Shown here: positions 53,694 through 62,521 of the stretch, one piece after another | How positions within the stretch are numbered: the first letter of the stretch is position 1 | Layout of the letters: the number at the start of each line of letters is the position of its first letter | Assembly (NCBI RefSeq): GCF_022200785.1 | Contig: NZ_CP087585.1 | Span: 62,001-126,000, forward strand | Source of the DNA: Pedobacter mucosus | GTDB taxonomy: Bacteria; Bacteroidota; Bacteroidia; Sphingobacteriales; Sphingobacteriaceae | DNA: 64,000 bases | Direction of reading: 5' to 3' | The notes under the pieces: generated by a model | Seen by the model: the letters and a program-made list of their open reading frames with translations, nothing else | Database searches by the model: none | Told to the model about the DNA's origin: nothing | Made by a program: the position numbers and the translations under genes

Positions 53694-56207
53694 TTAAACG
53701 GCTTTCCATTCTGGGGTTTTCTTCTGTCCACGCATATCTACAAATGTGATCGACGGATCTTTAACATCAGGTGCATTTACAAAGTGCGAGAATCTTTTTC
53801 TAATGGCTGGATTTTCAACCGCTTCTTTCCATTCGCATTTGTAAGTGCTAATCAGGTTTTCAATCTCTTTATCCCATTGTGCAGCCATCCCTAAACTATC
53901 GTTGATGATCACATTTTTCAGGTAATCTAAGCCTCCTTCCATTTTATTTAACCAAGTTGCGGTTCGGGTAAGCGGATCCGCAGTGCGGATATAAAACATT
54001 AAAAACCGATCGATGTATTTAATGCAGGTTTCGCTATCTAAATCTGTAGCTAACAAAAGAGCGTGTTGAGGTTTGCTTCCGCCGTTGCCGCAAACGTATA
54101 AATTCCAGCCTTTTTCGGTAGCAATAATGCCAAAATCCTTGCTCTGTGCTTCTGCGCATTCGCGAATACAACCACTAACTGCCGATTTAAATTTATGTGG
54201 AGCACGTATTCCCCTATATCTTTCTTCAATCCTGATGGCGAAACTCACACTATCATGTAAGCCAAACCTGCACCAAGTACTGCCCACGCAACTTTTTACG
54301 GTTCTTAAACCTTTACCATAAGCATGACCACTTTCGAAACCTGCCGCAATTAATTCTTCCCAAATAATTGGCAAATCGTTAAGGTGTGCGCCAAACATAT
54401 CAATACGCTGACCGCCAGTTATTTTAGTATATAAATTATATTTTTTAGCAACTTCGCCAATCACAATCAGTTTATCAGGTGTAATTTCTCCGCCAGGAAT
54501 CCGTGGTACTACAGAATAAGATCCACCTTTTTGAATATTGGCCAGAAAACGATCGTTACTATCCTGAGCAACATCATTTCCTTTTTTCAAGATCATTTCA
54601 TTCCAAAGGCTCGCTAAGAGCGAAGAAACCAATGGTTTACAAACTTCGCAACCGTCATTTTTCCCTAACGCATCCAGCACTGCATCATAACTTTTTAACT
54701 CATGGATATGGATCAAATCAAACAACTCTTGTCGGCTGTAATTAAAGTGTTCGCAGATTACGTTTTTAATATATTTCCCTTGAGATTTCAGGGTGTAAGT
54801 CATCAAATCCTTAACCATTGGCAAGCACCCGCCGCAACCTGTTCCTGCCTTGGTGCATTTTTTTATATCGTCGATGTTTTCACAAGCACTATCTGCAACT
54901 GCTGAACAGATATCACCTTTGGTTACACCCTCGCAACTGCAAATTAAAGCAGCATCGGGCAAGCCTGTTATTCCAGCTCCGGCAGCAGGTTCAGTATCTC
55001 CACGGGTTCCAAAAATAAGTTCTTCCGGATTTTCTGAAAGTACCATCTGGTTTTTAGAGGTTTGCAACAGCAGGTTATATGCTGTTGCATCTCCAATTAA
55101 TATACCTCCTAAAAGGTACTGCCCATCATTACTGATATTTATTCGTTTATAAATTCCTTTGTGTTTGTTTTCAAATACGATAGTGCGGCAATCTGGCTCG
55201 CTTGTAAAATTATCGCCAAAACTAGCTACGTCTATGCCGATTAATTTTAATTTAGTGCTCATATCGAAACCGTTAAAGGCTTTGTCACCTTCGCATAAAT
55301 TATTAACCAATACGTCGGCCATTTCGTAGCCCGGCGCAATTAAGCCGTAAATCATTCCATCATATAAGGCACATTCTCCAATGGCGAAAATCGAAGGATC
55401 ATTGGTTTGCATTTTTTGGTCGACGATAATTCCACCGCGTAAACCCACTTCAATTCCGCAAGCCCTAGCCAATTCATCTCTTGGTTTGATTCCTGCAGAT
55501 ATGACAAGCATATCCACTTCTAATGAAGTCTCATCACTAAATTTTAGCGCTGTGATGTGCTCATCACCTTCAATGCTGAGGGTGTTTTTATTTAAGTGAA
55601 TGGTCAAACCAAGGTCTGTTAATTTGGATTTAAGCATATCGCTTCCTGCCTGATCAATTTGCCTTGGCATTAACCTGGGTGCAAATTCAATGATGCTGGT
55701 ATCGGCAACGCCTAAATCTATCAATGCTTTTGCAGCTTCCAATCCGAGCAAGCCGCCACCAATAACTGAGGCCGTTTTCGCTCGTTTTGAATAATTGGCA
55801 ATCAAATCCAAATCTTCTATGGTGCGGTAAACAAAAACACCTTCTTTTTCTAAACCGATAATGTTGGGAATAAAAGCACCAGAGCCGGTTGCAAAAACCA
55901 GTATATCATAAGTGTATTCCAAATCATCGGCTGTAGAAACTTTTTTTAATGACCGGTCAATTTTAGTGACTGGCGTATTTAAAAATAACGCAATGTCCTG
56001 TTCTTGATACCAGCCATCAGTAGAAAGTGAAAGGTCTTCTGCAGTTTTACCATTAAAGTATTCACTTAGATGAACACGATCGTAAGCCCTACGTGGTTCT
56101 TCGCCAAATACAATTAAATCAAAAGCATCGGTCTTAGCCTTTAGCTTTTCGCAGAATTTATATCCTACCATCCCATTTCCGATTACAATTATTTGTGGTT
56201 TTTTCAT
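53694..56207 (-). CDS. nirB: NADH-dependent nitrite reductase large subunit
   Basis: 837 aa, the usual length. N-terminal FAD/NAD domains (IIVIGNGMVGYKFCEKL; SVIGGGLLGLEAAKAL). Two BFD-like [2Fe-2S] stretches in the middle (CSCEGVTKGD ... AGTGCGGC; then DGCEVCKPL). A C-terminal siroheme-[4Fe-4S] domain with CVGSTWCRFGLHDS and SGCIRECAEAQ. It reduces nitrite to ammonium in the cytoplasm. First gene of the long - strand nitrate operon; the divergent cobA makes the siroheme precursor. A perfect -7 box and an FNR-like palindrome lie upstream. Confidence 0.96.
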   Translation of the reverse strand: MKKPQIIVIGNGMVGYKFCEKLKAKTDAFDLIVFGEEPRRAYDRVHLSEYFNGKTAEDLSLSTDGWYQEQDIALFLNTPVTKIDRSLKKVSTADDLEYTYDILVFATGSGAFIPNIIGLEKEGVFVYRTIEDLDLIANYSKRAKTASVIGGGLLGLEAAKALIDLGVADTSIIEFAPRLMPRQIDQAGSDMLKSKLTDLGLTIHLNKNTLSIEGDEHITALKFSDETSLEVDMLVISAGIKPRDELARACGIEVGLRGGIIVDQKMQTNDPSIFAIGECALYDGMIYGLIAPGYEMADVLVNNLCEGDKAFNGFDMSTKLKLIGIDVASFGDNFTSEPDCRTIVFENKHKGIYKRINISNDGQYLLGGILIGDATAYNLLLQTSKNQMVLSENPEELIFGTRGDTEPAAGAGITGLPDAALICSCEGVTKGDICSAVADSACENIDDIKKCTKAGTGCGGCLPMVKDLMTYTLKSQGKYIKNVICEHFNYSRQELFDLIHIHELKSYDAVLDALGKNDGCEVCKPLVSSLLASLWNEMILKKGNDVAQDSNDRFLANIQKGGSYSVVPRIPGGEITPDKLIVIGEVAKKYNLYTKITGGQRIDMFGAHLNDLPIIWEELIAAGFESGHAYGKGLRTVKSCVGSTWCRFGLHDSVSFAIRIEERYRGIRAPHKFKSAVSGCIRECAEAQSKDFGIIATEKGWNLYVCGNGGSKPQHALLLATDLDSETCIKYIDRFLMFYIRTADPLTRTATWLNKMEGGLDYLKNVIINDSLGMAAQWDKEIENLISTYKCEWKEAVENPAIRKRFSHFVNAPDVKDPSITFVDMRGQKKTPEWKAV

Positions 56208-56341
56208 AAATCTTAAAAATTTGCTTTCATTATGGTTAATAATTGGATTTATTTTAATGGGTTATGTCTATATATGAATAAAAAATATTTAAAAGTCTAT
56301 ATAATATTGGTTATTACAATACAAATATGATTTTTGATATT

Positions 56342-56393
56342 CAAATATAGAAAACAAATCAATATAAAATCAATTAAACATGATTTTTATCAT
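56342..56393 (-). promoter_or_regulatory. nirB promoter: -7 box plus Crp/Fnr-like palindrome
   Basis: On the - strand TATATTTG at 56342-56349. ATGATTTTTATCAT (56380-56393) has 5-bp inverted arms around four T, resembling the FNR site TTGATnnnnATCAA. Its centre is about 45-50 bp from the predicted start, near the usual activator position. The Crp/Fnr gene is 0.8 kb away. Confidence 0.55.
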
Positions 56394-56458
56394 ATAATAT
56401 TAATTTTATTAATAAATTTTTATCACTTTTATCATTAGATAGTGAAATCAATAAAAAT

Positions 56459-57223
56459 ATGGACGTAAAAACAGACGAATTTGGACTTTTTATAATGGGC
56501 GGGGGTCCTGGTGATCCAGAATTGATTACAATGAAGGCTTTTAAGGTGCTAAAAAGAGCTGAAGTTATCCTTTATGATAACTTAAGTAATGAAAAACTCT
56601 TGCAAATCGCACCGAAGACATGTAAAATGATATATGTTGGTAAGCAACCTTATGGAGCATATACACCTCAAGAACGAATTAATGAATTGATAGTCGAAAA
56701 TGCGCAGCTTTATAAAACGGTGGTACGTTTAAAAGGAGGTGATCCATTTATTTTTGGTAGGGGATTTGAAGAATTAATTTATGCTGAGGCAATGGGTATT
56801 AGGTGTCATTATATTCCAGGTATTAGTAGTATGCAAGGAGCAGGTTTTGTAGATATTCCGCTAACACATCGTGGAATTAGTGAAAGTGTTTGGATGATTA
56901 CTGGTACTAAAAAGGATGGAAGTTTAACAAATGATTTGAAATGCGCCATGAAAACATCTGCAACGGTTGTGATTTATATGGGCATGAAAAACATGGCAGA
57001 AATTACCAAAGTTTATTTAGCGGGAGGTTTAGGTTCTACACCAGCTGCAATCATTCAATATGCTACATTGCCGCAACAAAAACAAGTTGTTTGTGAAGTT
57101 AAAGATCTGCAAAAAGCCGCTTTGAGAGAAGGATTGAGTTATCCGGCAATTATTATTATTGGTGATGTAATTAAAGCAAGGGAAATTGTTTTTCAGGCGA
57201 ACCAAAAATTAAAAGTGGTTTGA
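56459..57223 (+). CDS. cobA: Uroporphyrinogen-III C-methyltransferase
   Basis: 254 aa. SUMT signatures: GGGPGDPELITMKAFKVL with RAEVILYDNL near the N-terminus, VVRLKGGDPFIFGRGFEE in the middle, and later GISSMQGAGFVDIPLTHRG. It makes precorrin-2, the first committed step to siroheme, the cofactor of NirB. It is divergent from nirB across a 251-bp region, matching supply and demand. It does not carry the CysG dehydrogenase/ferrochelatase part, so that step needs another gene. Confidence 0.93.
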   Translation: MDVKTDEFGLFIMGGGPGDPELITMKAFKVLKRAEVILYDNLSNEKLLQIAPKTCKMIYVGKQPYGAYTPQERINELIVENAQLYKTVVRLKGGDPFIFGRGFEELIYAEAMGIRCHYIPGISSMQGAGFVDIPLTHRGISESVWMITGTKKDGSLTNDLKCAMKTSATVVIYMGMKNMAEITKVYLAGGLGSTPAAIIQYATLPQQKQVVCEVKDLQKAALREGLSYPAIIIIGDVIKAREIVFQANQKLKVV

Positions 57224-57235
57224 TAACGAATTTAG

Positions 57236-57925
57236 TTATGATATTTCTAATGTAGAAGCGAAAAGTTTTTCTTCATTTAAAATGCTGATTCCTTTTCCTT
57301 TTATAACAATCAGTTTCTCTTGTATTAACTCATTTATGGTTCTAAAAACAGTTTCATAGGTGGCGCCGGTAAATGCTGCTAAATCCTGGCGACTTAAATT
57401 TACATTTATACAGTTATCAGCATTTATGCCGAATTGAGTTTTTAGTCCGAATAATGCAACGGCTAACCTGCTTTTTACCGGCATTAATGCTAAATCACGC
57501 ATCTTTTTTTCTGATGTATGTAATTCATCAGCATAAAACATTAATAAATTATATGCAAAATCGTGATTTACTTTTAGCGTGGTTTTGAAAAAATCTATAT
57601 CAACATAACATAACGATGTGGTTTCTAAAGCAGTTGCAGAGATTGGAAACAATGAATCCTGCGTATTAATACCACGATGGCCGAAGATACCGCCGTTATT
57701 TGCGAAACGTAAAATAAGTTCTTTATCACCCCATTTTTTATGAACCTTAACATTACCTTCAATTACGAAATATACACCAGTAACGGGATCGCCTTCCTTA
57801 ATTATTAACTCGCCTTTTTTTGCGATGTAATTTTTACGATTTGCTAAAACTGCCGGTAACCATTCTTTTAAAACGTTTTTACATAAAAAACAATTATCTG
57901 CGAGGCTGTTATTAACTTTTTTCAT
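57236..57925 (-). CDS. Crp/Fnr family transcriptional regulator
   Basis: 229 aa. The cyclic-nucleotide-binding-like beta-roll (about 30-145) includes GELIIKEGDPVTGVYFVIEGNVKV. Dimer helix, then winged helix with LSRQDLAAFTGATYETVFRTINEL as recognition segment. N-terminal cysteines (CFLCK, residues 12-15) are present, but not the four-cysteine cluster of oxygen-sensing FNR, so the signal is open. The recognition helix (TYETVFR) is of the E-x-x-x-R type that reads TGAT-like half sites, agreeing with the palindrome upstream of nirB. Likely controller of the nitrate cluster. Convergent with cobA, 12 bp apart. Confidence 0.85.
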   Translation of the reverse strand: MKKVNNSLADNCFLCKNVLKEWLPAVLANRKNYIAKKGELIIKEGDPVTGVYFVIEGNVKVHKKWGDKELILRFANNGGIFGHRGINTQDSLFPISATALETTSLCYVDIDFFKTTLKVNHDFAYNLLMFYADELHTSEKKMRDLALMPVKSRLAVALFGLKTQFGINADNCINVNLSRQDLAAFTGATYETVFRTINELIQEKLIVIKGKGISILNEEKLFASTLEIS

Positions 57926-58006
57926 GCTTTAAATTTCGGTAATTAGGGATGCCAATATTAATGATAAATTAAATACCATACATGGAATTTATTTTACTTT
58001 TAACGC

Positions 58007-58037
58007 AAAAAAGCCGGCAACATACATTAACCGGCTT
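58007..58037 (-). terminator. Rho-independent terminator after the peroxidase gene
   Basis: AAGCCGG/CCGGCTT (58011-58017 with 58031-58037) and a T-run on the - strand, 19 bp after the stop. Confidence 0.85.
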
Positions 58038-58055
58038 ATAATGTTGAATTAGTAC

Positions 58056-59570
58056 TTAAAAATTGACAGGTACTTTTCCTTCGGCAATTCTGCATAAATC
58101 TGCAATAGTGAAGGTTTTATTATTTCTATACGATTCCCAACAAGGTAAATTTGGCTTCCAAAATGGGTTCTGACTTAAGAAGGATGTATTATCTCCTTCT
58201 AACAATCCGATAAAAACTTCAGTTACTATTCTTGCTCCAACATCTCCTAATCTTAGTCCCATTTGTTGTATTTCGGCTTCTTTTAAAATGTAGTACCATA
58301 GTGGCGTACTATTTTCAAAATTAACTTTATAGTGCTTTAATTCATCAAAAACGCTACTTTCTAAAGGTTGCAACCTCATTGCATGCGCAACCCGCTGTCC
58401 TGATGGTAAATTAAAAGTGAGTCCTCTTAATAAATTTCTAGAAGCTAAAGATATAATATCTGCTGATGCGAAACCAGGGAGTTGAAATAGAGGCGAGGAT
58501 AATTTTGTATCAATTAATTTATTTGGCCTTGTGCTTCCATCACCTAAATTAAAGAAAGTATGCCAATCTAAAAATCTTCTTTCTGCACGTTTGCCGCCAC
58601 GCAGATCATTTGGATCAGCGCTAGTTGGATCTGCTGAAAAATCAAAAACATCAGCAAAAAACGGACTGGGGTTAGGTTTATTTGCGGTGCCAAAATTTGC
58701 ACGATAAGAAGGCCGGACCTGGCTATGGCCAAAACGGTAAGCTGCAACAGAAAACTCTACAGGAATATAGGGCTGGTTGTGCCATCCATAAAATTTTCTG
58801 CCATTGTTTAGTACATCATTTACAACATCCTGACCACAAAGCAAGGGTAAAAACTCGTGAAGTAAAATCCATTGGTAATGCCAACGAACCAGTTCTTGCG
58901 CTTCGCTAAAAATTACCGAGGGTGATTTTGACGGATATTTTATTTTTATTGAATCTATAAGGATGTTATGGAACCGAAGGAAAAGTACCTGCAGCTGCGA
59001 TACAATCAGGTTTTCATCATTTCTAGGATCTCCAATTAAAGCAGTATTTTGATTATTTCTAGGTACGTCAAACTTGTCTATTCCATCTTTGCCTTGAGCG
59101 CCCAATGGATGCAAAAGCATTTTGATTCCCATTCCGTCAGATTGATCATATAGATGAGGAGAAGCGCCTGGACCGCTACCATACACATTATCGAGCGCTA
59201 AACTTGGCGTTCTAAAATTTTCTATAAATTCTGGATCAGATTGACGTTCTAAACTTGAGGTGGGATCAAAAGTAATGTCATGATCTATAAACTGACCTAA
59301 AAAAGTCATTCCTGCACTCATTACAGGTGAATTGGGATTATTTACTTGTAAGTTAGGGTTGGTGATCAAATCCACAGGATTTTGAGTGAGATCATCTTTC
59401 GCATCCATGATTCCACCTTTCTTGCCAATATCAGTAAGTGCTTCCCTTACTTTATTTGTGTTTTGCGCAAATGGGGGTAATGATGGAAAAATTCGACCGA
59501 ATTTACCTTTGTCGTAAAAGCGGGAAGTAAAAGGAACAATGTCCTGATAAAGTGCTCCATGTCTGCTCAT
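58056..59570 (-). CDS. Animal-type haem peroxidase family protein
   Basis: 504 aa. The distal-side block GQFIDHDITFD (about 92-102) has Gln, the covalent-haem-type Asp and His97. FLRFHNILID supplies the region of the catalytic Arg, and YRFGHSQVRPSYR the proximal His. This is the peroxidase-cyclooxygenase (An_peroxidase) fold, usual in animals and scattered in bacteria. No signal peptide is visible, so its site of action is uncertain. It probably uses hydrogen peroxide to oxidise halides or organic substrates. Monocistronic: terminator downstream, 311-bp gap upstream. Confidence 0.9.
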   Translation of the reverse strand: MSRHGALYQDIVPFTSRFYDKGKFGRIFPSLPPFAQNTNKVREALTDIGKKGGIMDAKDDLTQNPVDLITNPNLQVNNPNSPVMSAGMTFLGQFIDHDITFDPTSSLERQSDPEFIENFRTPSLALDNVYGSGPGASPHLYDQSDGMGIKMLLHPLGAQGKDGIDKFDVPRNNQNTALIGDPRNDENLIVSQLQVLFLRFHNILIDSIKIKYPSKSPSVIFSEAQELVRWHYQWILLHEFLPLLCGQDVVNDVLNNGRKFYGWHNQPYIPVEFSVAAYRFGHSQVRPSYRANFGTANKPNPSPFFADVFDFSADPTSADPNDLRGGKRAERRFLDWHTFFNLGDGSTRPNKLIDTKLSSPLFQLPGFASADIISLASRNLLRGLTFNLPSGQRVAHAMRLQPLESSVFDELKHYKVNFENSTPLWYYILKEAEIQQMGLRLGDVGARIVTEVFIGLLEGDNTSFLSQNPFWKPNLPCWESYRNNKTFTIADLCRIAEGKVPVNF

Positions 59571-59881
59571 AATATTTATATTTTGGTTATTATAAATATA
59601 AAATATTAATCATAAAAAGAAGCAATAAAAAATCCTTAATGTGCTGTAAGTATGATATTTATAATTCAATTATACTTATTAATTATACAAATTATAAATT
59701 TTTTATCACTTATCATTTTTAAACTATGTAGCCATTCTTCTTTCCACAATAGCTTTTACGGATACTTATATTAAAGCAAAAATGAACACAATTTACAGTT
59801 TCGAAACAACTGATAATATTGACATTATCAACTAGCTTGCGATATAATTTATTTGTTTATTGGAAATTTAATGCTTCCAAA
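59571..59881. other. 311-bp intergenic region, very AT-rich
   Basis: No gene, clear terminator or repeat seen. It carries TTATCACTTATCATTTTT, vaguely like the Crp/Fnr half-sites upstream of nirB, but without a proper palindrome. Confidence 0.4.
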
Positions 59882-61123
59882 TTACAAACTAAGTATTGCC
59901 TCAGCTGCAATTCTACCACTTTTCATTGCTGAATTTATTGAGCCGTTTAATAGATAATCACCGCAAATAAAACACTGATCGTTGAGCTTCACAGTTTGAG
60001 TATTAATTTCATTGATCACCTGATCATCATTTGGTAAAGCATAGTTAATATGATAGGTTTTTAAATGTTTCCAATTAACGGCATCAGGGTACCAGAATTT
60101 TATTTCTGCTATCACTTTTACCTGAAGTTCTGCAGCATTGGGTTGTGAGTGATCGCCAATAAGCGACACTGAAATTAGCGCTTCGCCATTGCTCGAATAA
60201 TCGGGAGCAATCTGATTCATCACGGCAATATTATTTACCAGCCTATTTGGCAAGGTATTTAACGCAATTAGCGGCGCTGTAAAAGGTTTCCGCTCTGCAT
60301 TAAAATAAATGTTTGTAACTGAATGATATTTTTTTACATCTTTTTTATATGGAGAAGGCAAATTCAGTTGATCGGTAGCAATAAGCACAAAATCGGCGTG
60401 GTATGTTGAGCCAGTTGTTGTAGTTACGCTTGCGCCTTCAACTGAAGATACACTTTGATTAAGCAAAATTTCTTTTTGAGAAAGACCTTCAGCTAACTGT
60501 AATGGAATCATTCCCATTCCTTTAGATGGAATAGCGGCTTTTCCTTCGCCAAACATTTTAAAAACAAATTCGAACATCCTACTGGAGGTGCTTAATGCTG
60601 TTTCCAGGAAAATGCCAGACATAAACGGATTGAAAAATTGGCTTATCATCAACTTACTCAAACCTTCGTTTTCTAAATAGTTAAGCGTTGTCATTTCTTT
60701 TTCTAAAAATATAGATTCAACGGTTTTACCTGATAACTTGACTTTTAATCTGAACATTTTTAGTTTATCCAAAAATGTTCCTGCGGGTGATAATAAAGTG
60801 CTAATAAGCGAAGTTGGTTGCCTCATTGGATCACCGATTTTAGAGATTCCTTTTTCATTTAAAATTAAAGCGCCAGGATCAAAACTACGTAAGTCCAGTG
60901 CCTCGTAATTTAAAAACTTTTTGGTTTCTGGATAGGCAGTTAACAAAACCTGAAATCCTCTATCAAGCAAAAATCCATTTACTTTATCTGTTCTTACTCG
61001 ACCTCCAATTGCATCGGCGGCCTCAATTATTAAAACAGATTTTCCTGCATTTTTTAAAACTTTTGCTGCGGTTAATCCGGCTAATCCTGCGCCAATAATA
61101 ATTACATCTGCATCTTTTTTCAT
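59882..61123 (-). CDS. FAD-dependent amine oxidase/phytoene desaturase-like oxidoreductase
   Basis: 413 aa. The N-terminal dinucleotide site VIIIGAGLAGLTAAKVLKNAG runs into EAADAIGGRVRTD, the amine-oxidase/desaturase GGR signature. A C-terminal block, FICGDYLLNGSINSAMKSGR, binds FAD. No signal peptide. Substrate unknown; relatives act on carotenoid precursors, amines or steroids. Last gene of a run SDR-flavin reductase-this gene, with 6 bp to the preceding gene, so they likely share a pathway. Confidence 0.85.
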   Translation of the reverse strand: MKKDADVIIIGAGLAGLTAAKVLKNAGKSVLIIEAADAIGGRVRTDKVNGFLLDRGFQVLLTAYPETKKFLNYEALDLRSFDPGALILNEKGISKIGDPMRQPTSLISTLLSPAGTFLDKLKMFRLKVKLSGKTVESIFLEKEMTTLNYLENEGLSKLMISQFFNPFMSGIFLETALSTSSRMFEFVFKMFGEGKAAIPSKGMGMIPLQLAEGLSQKEILLNQSVSSVEGASVTTTTGSTYHADFVLIATDQLNLPSPYKKDVKKYHSVTNIYFNAERKPFTAPLIALNTLPNRLVNNIAVMNQIAPDYSSNGEALISVSLIGDHSQPNAAELQVKVIAEIKFWYPDAVNWKHLKTYHINYALPNDDQVINEINTQTVKLNDQCFICGDYLLNGSINSAMKSGRIAAEAILSL

Positions 61124-61129
61124 AGCATC

Positions 61130-61762
61130 TTATAAGATATGAGGATCTATATCTGGCTTTGCATAGGCTAACTTACCCATTAACTGTGGACTAAAATAAG
61201 TGTCTAAACCGGCTACAGTCATGGTTTCAGCCTTGATATGGTCAATTGTTCCATCAGCCATAATCAATTCATCGTCGGCTAATATCTGTACAATTTCCCC
61301 AATAACAATAGTGGTCCCATTAAGTTCAACATCAATCAACTCCCGAAGTTCGAGGCCAATTCGAATGGTAGATTGGCCAACGAAAGGAGCCTTAAATCCT
61401 TTGATATATTGTTTTTTGAAACCACACTTTTCAAATTCGGAGATCCCAGAAGGATAGCTGGCACTGGTTTGATGCGCCCACATATACCATGCAGGCAATA
61501 CGTTGTTCAAACTATAATGGCCTGTTAGGGTAATGTTTCGAAGCGTATCGTTATGCTCCCGTTCTGGTCTTATTACAAGTCCTAAAAGTGGCGGATTTGC
61601 GCCAAGATGGAAAGCGGAACTGATGATGCATAAATTTGTAATGCCATCATTGCTTGCAGTGCCTAATAAATTTAAAGATTTATAACCGATAAGGCTATTT
61701 ATTAAACTTATGCGGTATTGTTTATCGAGTTGTTCAATTTGATCACTATTAATATCGATCAT
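61130..61762 (-). CDS. Flavin reductase-like domain protein (FMN-binding split barrel)
   Basis: 210 aa. The N-terminal segment YKSLNLLGTASNDGITNLCIISSAFHLG leads into LLGLVIRPEREHNDTLRNI, as in flavin reductase-like proteins that bind FMN. Later, LELRELIDVELNGTTIVIGEIVQI completes the barrel. It may reduce flavin for a partner or use FMN itself. Its start lies 1 bp from the end of the SDR gene and it runs into the FAD oxidoreductase; an operon is near certain. Confidence 0.82.
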   Translation of the reverse strand: MIDINSDQIEQLDKQYRISLINSLIGYKSLNLLGTASNDGITNLCIISSAFHLGANPPLLGLVIRPEREHNDTLRNITLTGHYSLNNVLPAWYMWAHQTSASYPSGISEFEKCGFKKQYIKGFKAPFVGQSTIRIGLELRELIDVELNGTTIVIGEIVQILADDELIMADGTIDHIKAETMTVAGLDTYFSPQLMGKLAYAKPDIDPHIL

Positions 61763-61763
61763 T

Positions 61764-62480
61764 TTAGCTTGTTTTTAAATTGCCCATTCCACCATCAATT
61801 CCAATAATTTGTCCGGTAATCCAGCTGCTTTCATTCGATAATAAAAATGCAATCATCTGACTGATGTCTTCAGGCTGTCCAATTCTTCCCAAAGGGTGTC
61901 GCTTAGCAGAAACTTCCTGTTTTTCGGGGGTGCTTAAAAGGTTTTGCGCTAAAGGCGTATTGGTTAATGATGGCGCAATTACGTTTACCCTAATTTGCTG
62001 AAAGGCAAGTTCGGCTGCTAATGTTAATGCCATTCCCTCAACAGCACCTTTTGCTGCAGCAATGCTGGCATGATAAGGCATTCCTGTTTTTGCGGCTACC
62101 GAACTTAAGAAAACTATAGAAGATCCTGCTGCGCTTTTAAGCGACTTCAATGCCTGCTTAATTACCCGGGCCGCACCTAAAACATTAAGTTTATAATCGT
62201 TCAAAAAATCTTCATCGGTTAACCGGTTAAAAGGTTTAAGGGTTATGCTGCCAACAGAATATACCAAACCGTGAAGTTGTGCGGGTAAAAATTGTTCAAT
62301 TTCGGTATTATTTTCAGTGATATCGCTTTGCAAAAACTGAACATCGGTAGGCCATTCCTCAGATGCTGATCTTGAAATAACATAAATCTTTGCCTTATTT
62401 TGGTGAAGTAATTTGACAAGCGATAAGCCAATGCCAGAACTACCACCTACAACCAACACATTCTTTCCTTCAAAATTCAT
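61764..62480 (-). CDS. Short-chain dehydrogenase/reductase family protein with altered catalytic Tyr
   Basis: 238 aa classical SDR length. NAD(P) site VLVVGGSSGIGLSLVKLL. The Ser block is IVFLSSVAA. The YxxxK position reads IAAAK within YHASIAAAKGAVEG, so Lys is kept but Tyr is Ile; a Tyr lies six residues earlier. The C-terminal part INGxDGG-like (IIGIDGGMGNLKT) is normal. It may be a non-catalytic or differently working SDR. It is 41 bp after the GH2 gene and before a flavin reductase and an FAD oxidoreductase. Confidence 0.85.
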   Translation of the reverse strand: MNFEGKNVLVVGGSSGIGLSLVKLLHQNKAKIYVISRSASEEWPTDVQFLQSDITENNTEIEQFLPAQLHGLVYSVGSITLKPFNRLTDEDFLNDYKLNVLGAARVIKQALKSLKSAAGSSIVFLSSVAAKTGMPYHASIAAAKGAVEGMALTLAAELAFQQIRVNVIAPSLTNTPLAQNLLSTPEKQEVSAKRHPLGRIGQPEDISQMIAFLLSNESSWITGQIIGIDGGMGNLKTS

Positions 62481-62521
62481 ATTATTATTTTATTATATCG
62501 TCTAATTTTTAAATGCCATAA

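Noticed and set aside
53662..53731. N-terminal extension of nirD
   Set aside because: It would overlap nirB; the first residues (MDRRKPQNG) do not match the Rieske domain, which begins after the Met at 53662.
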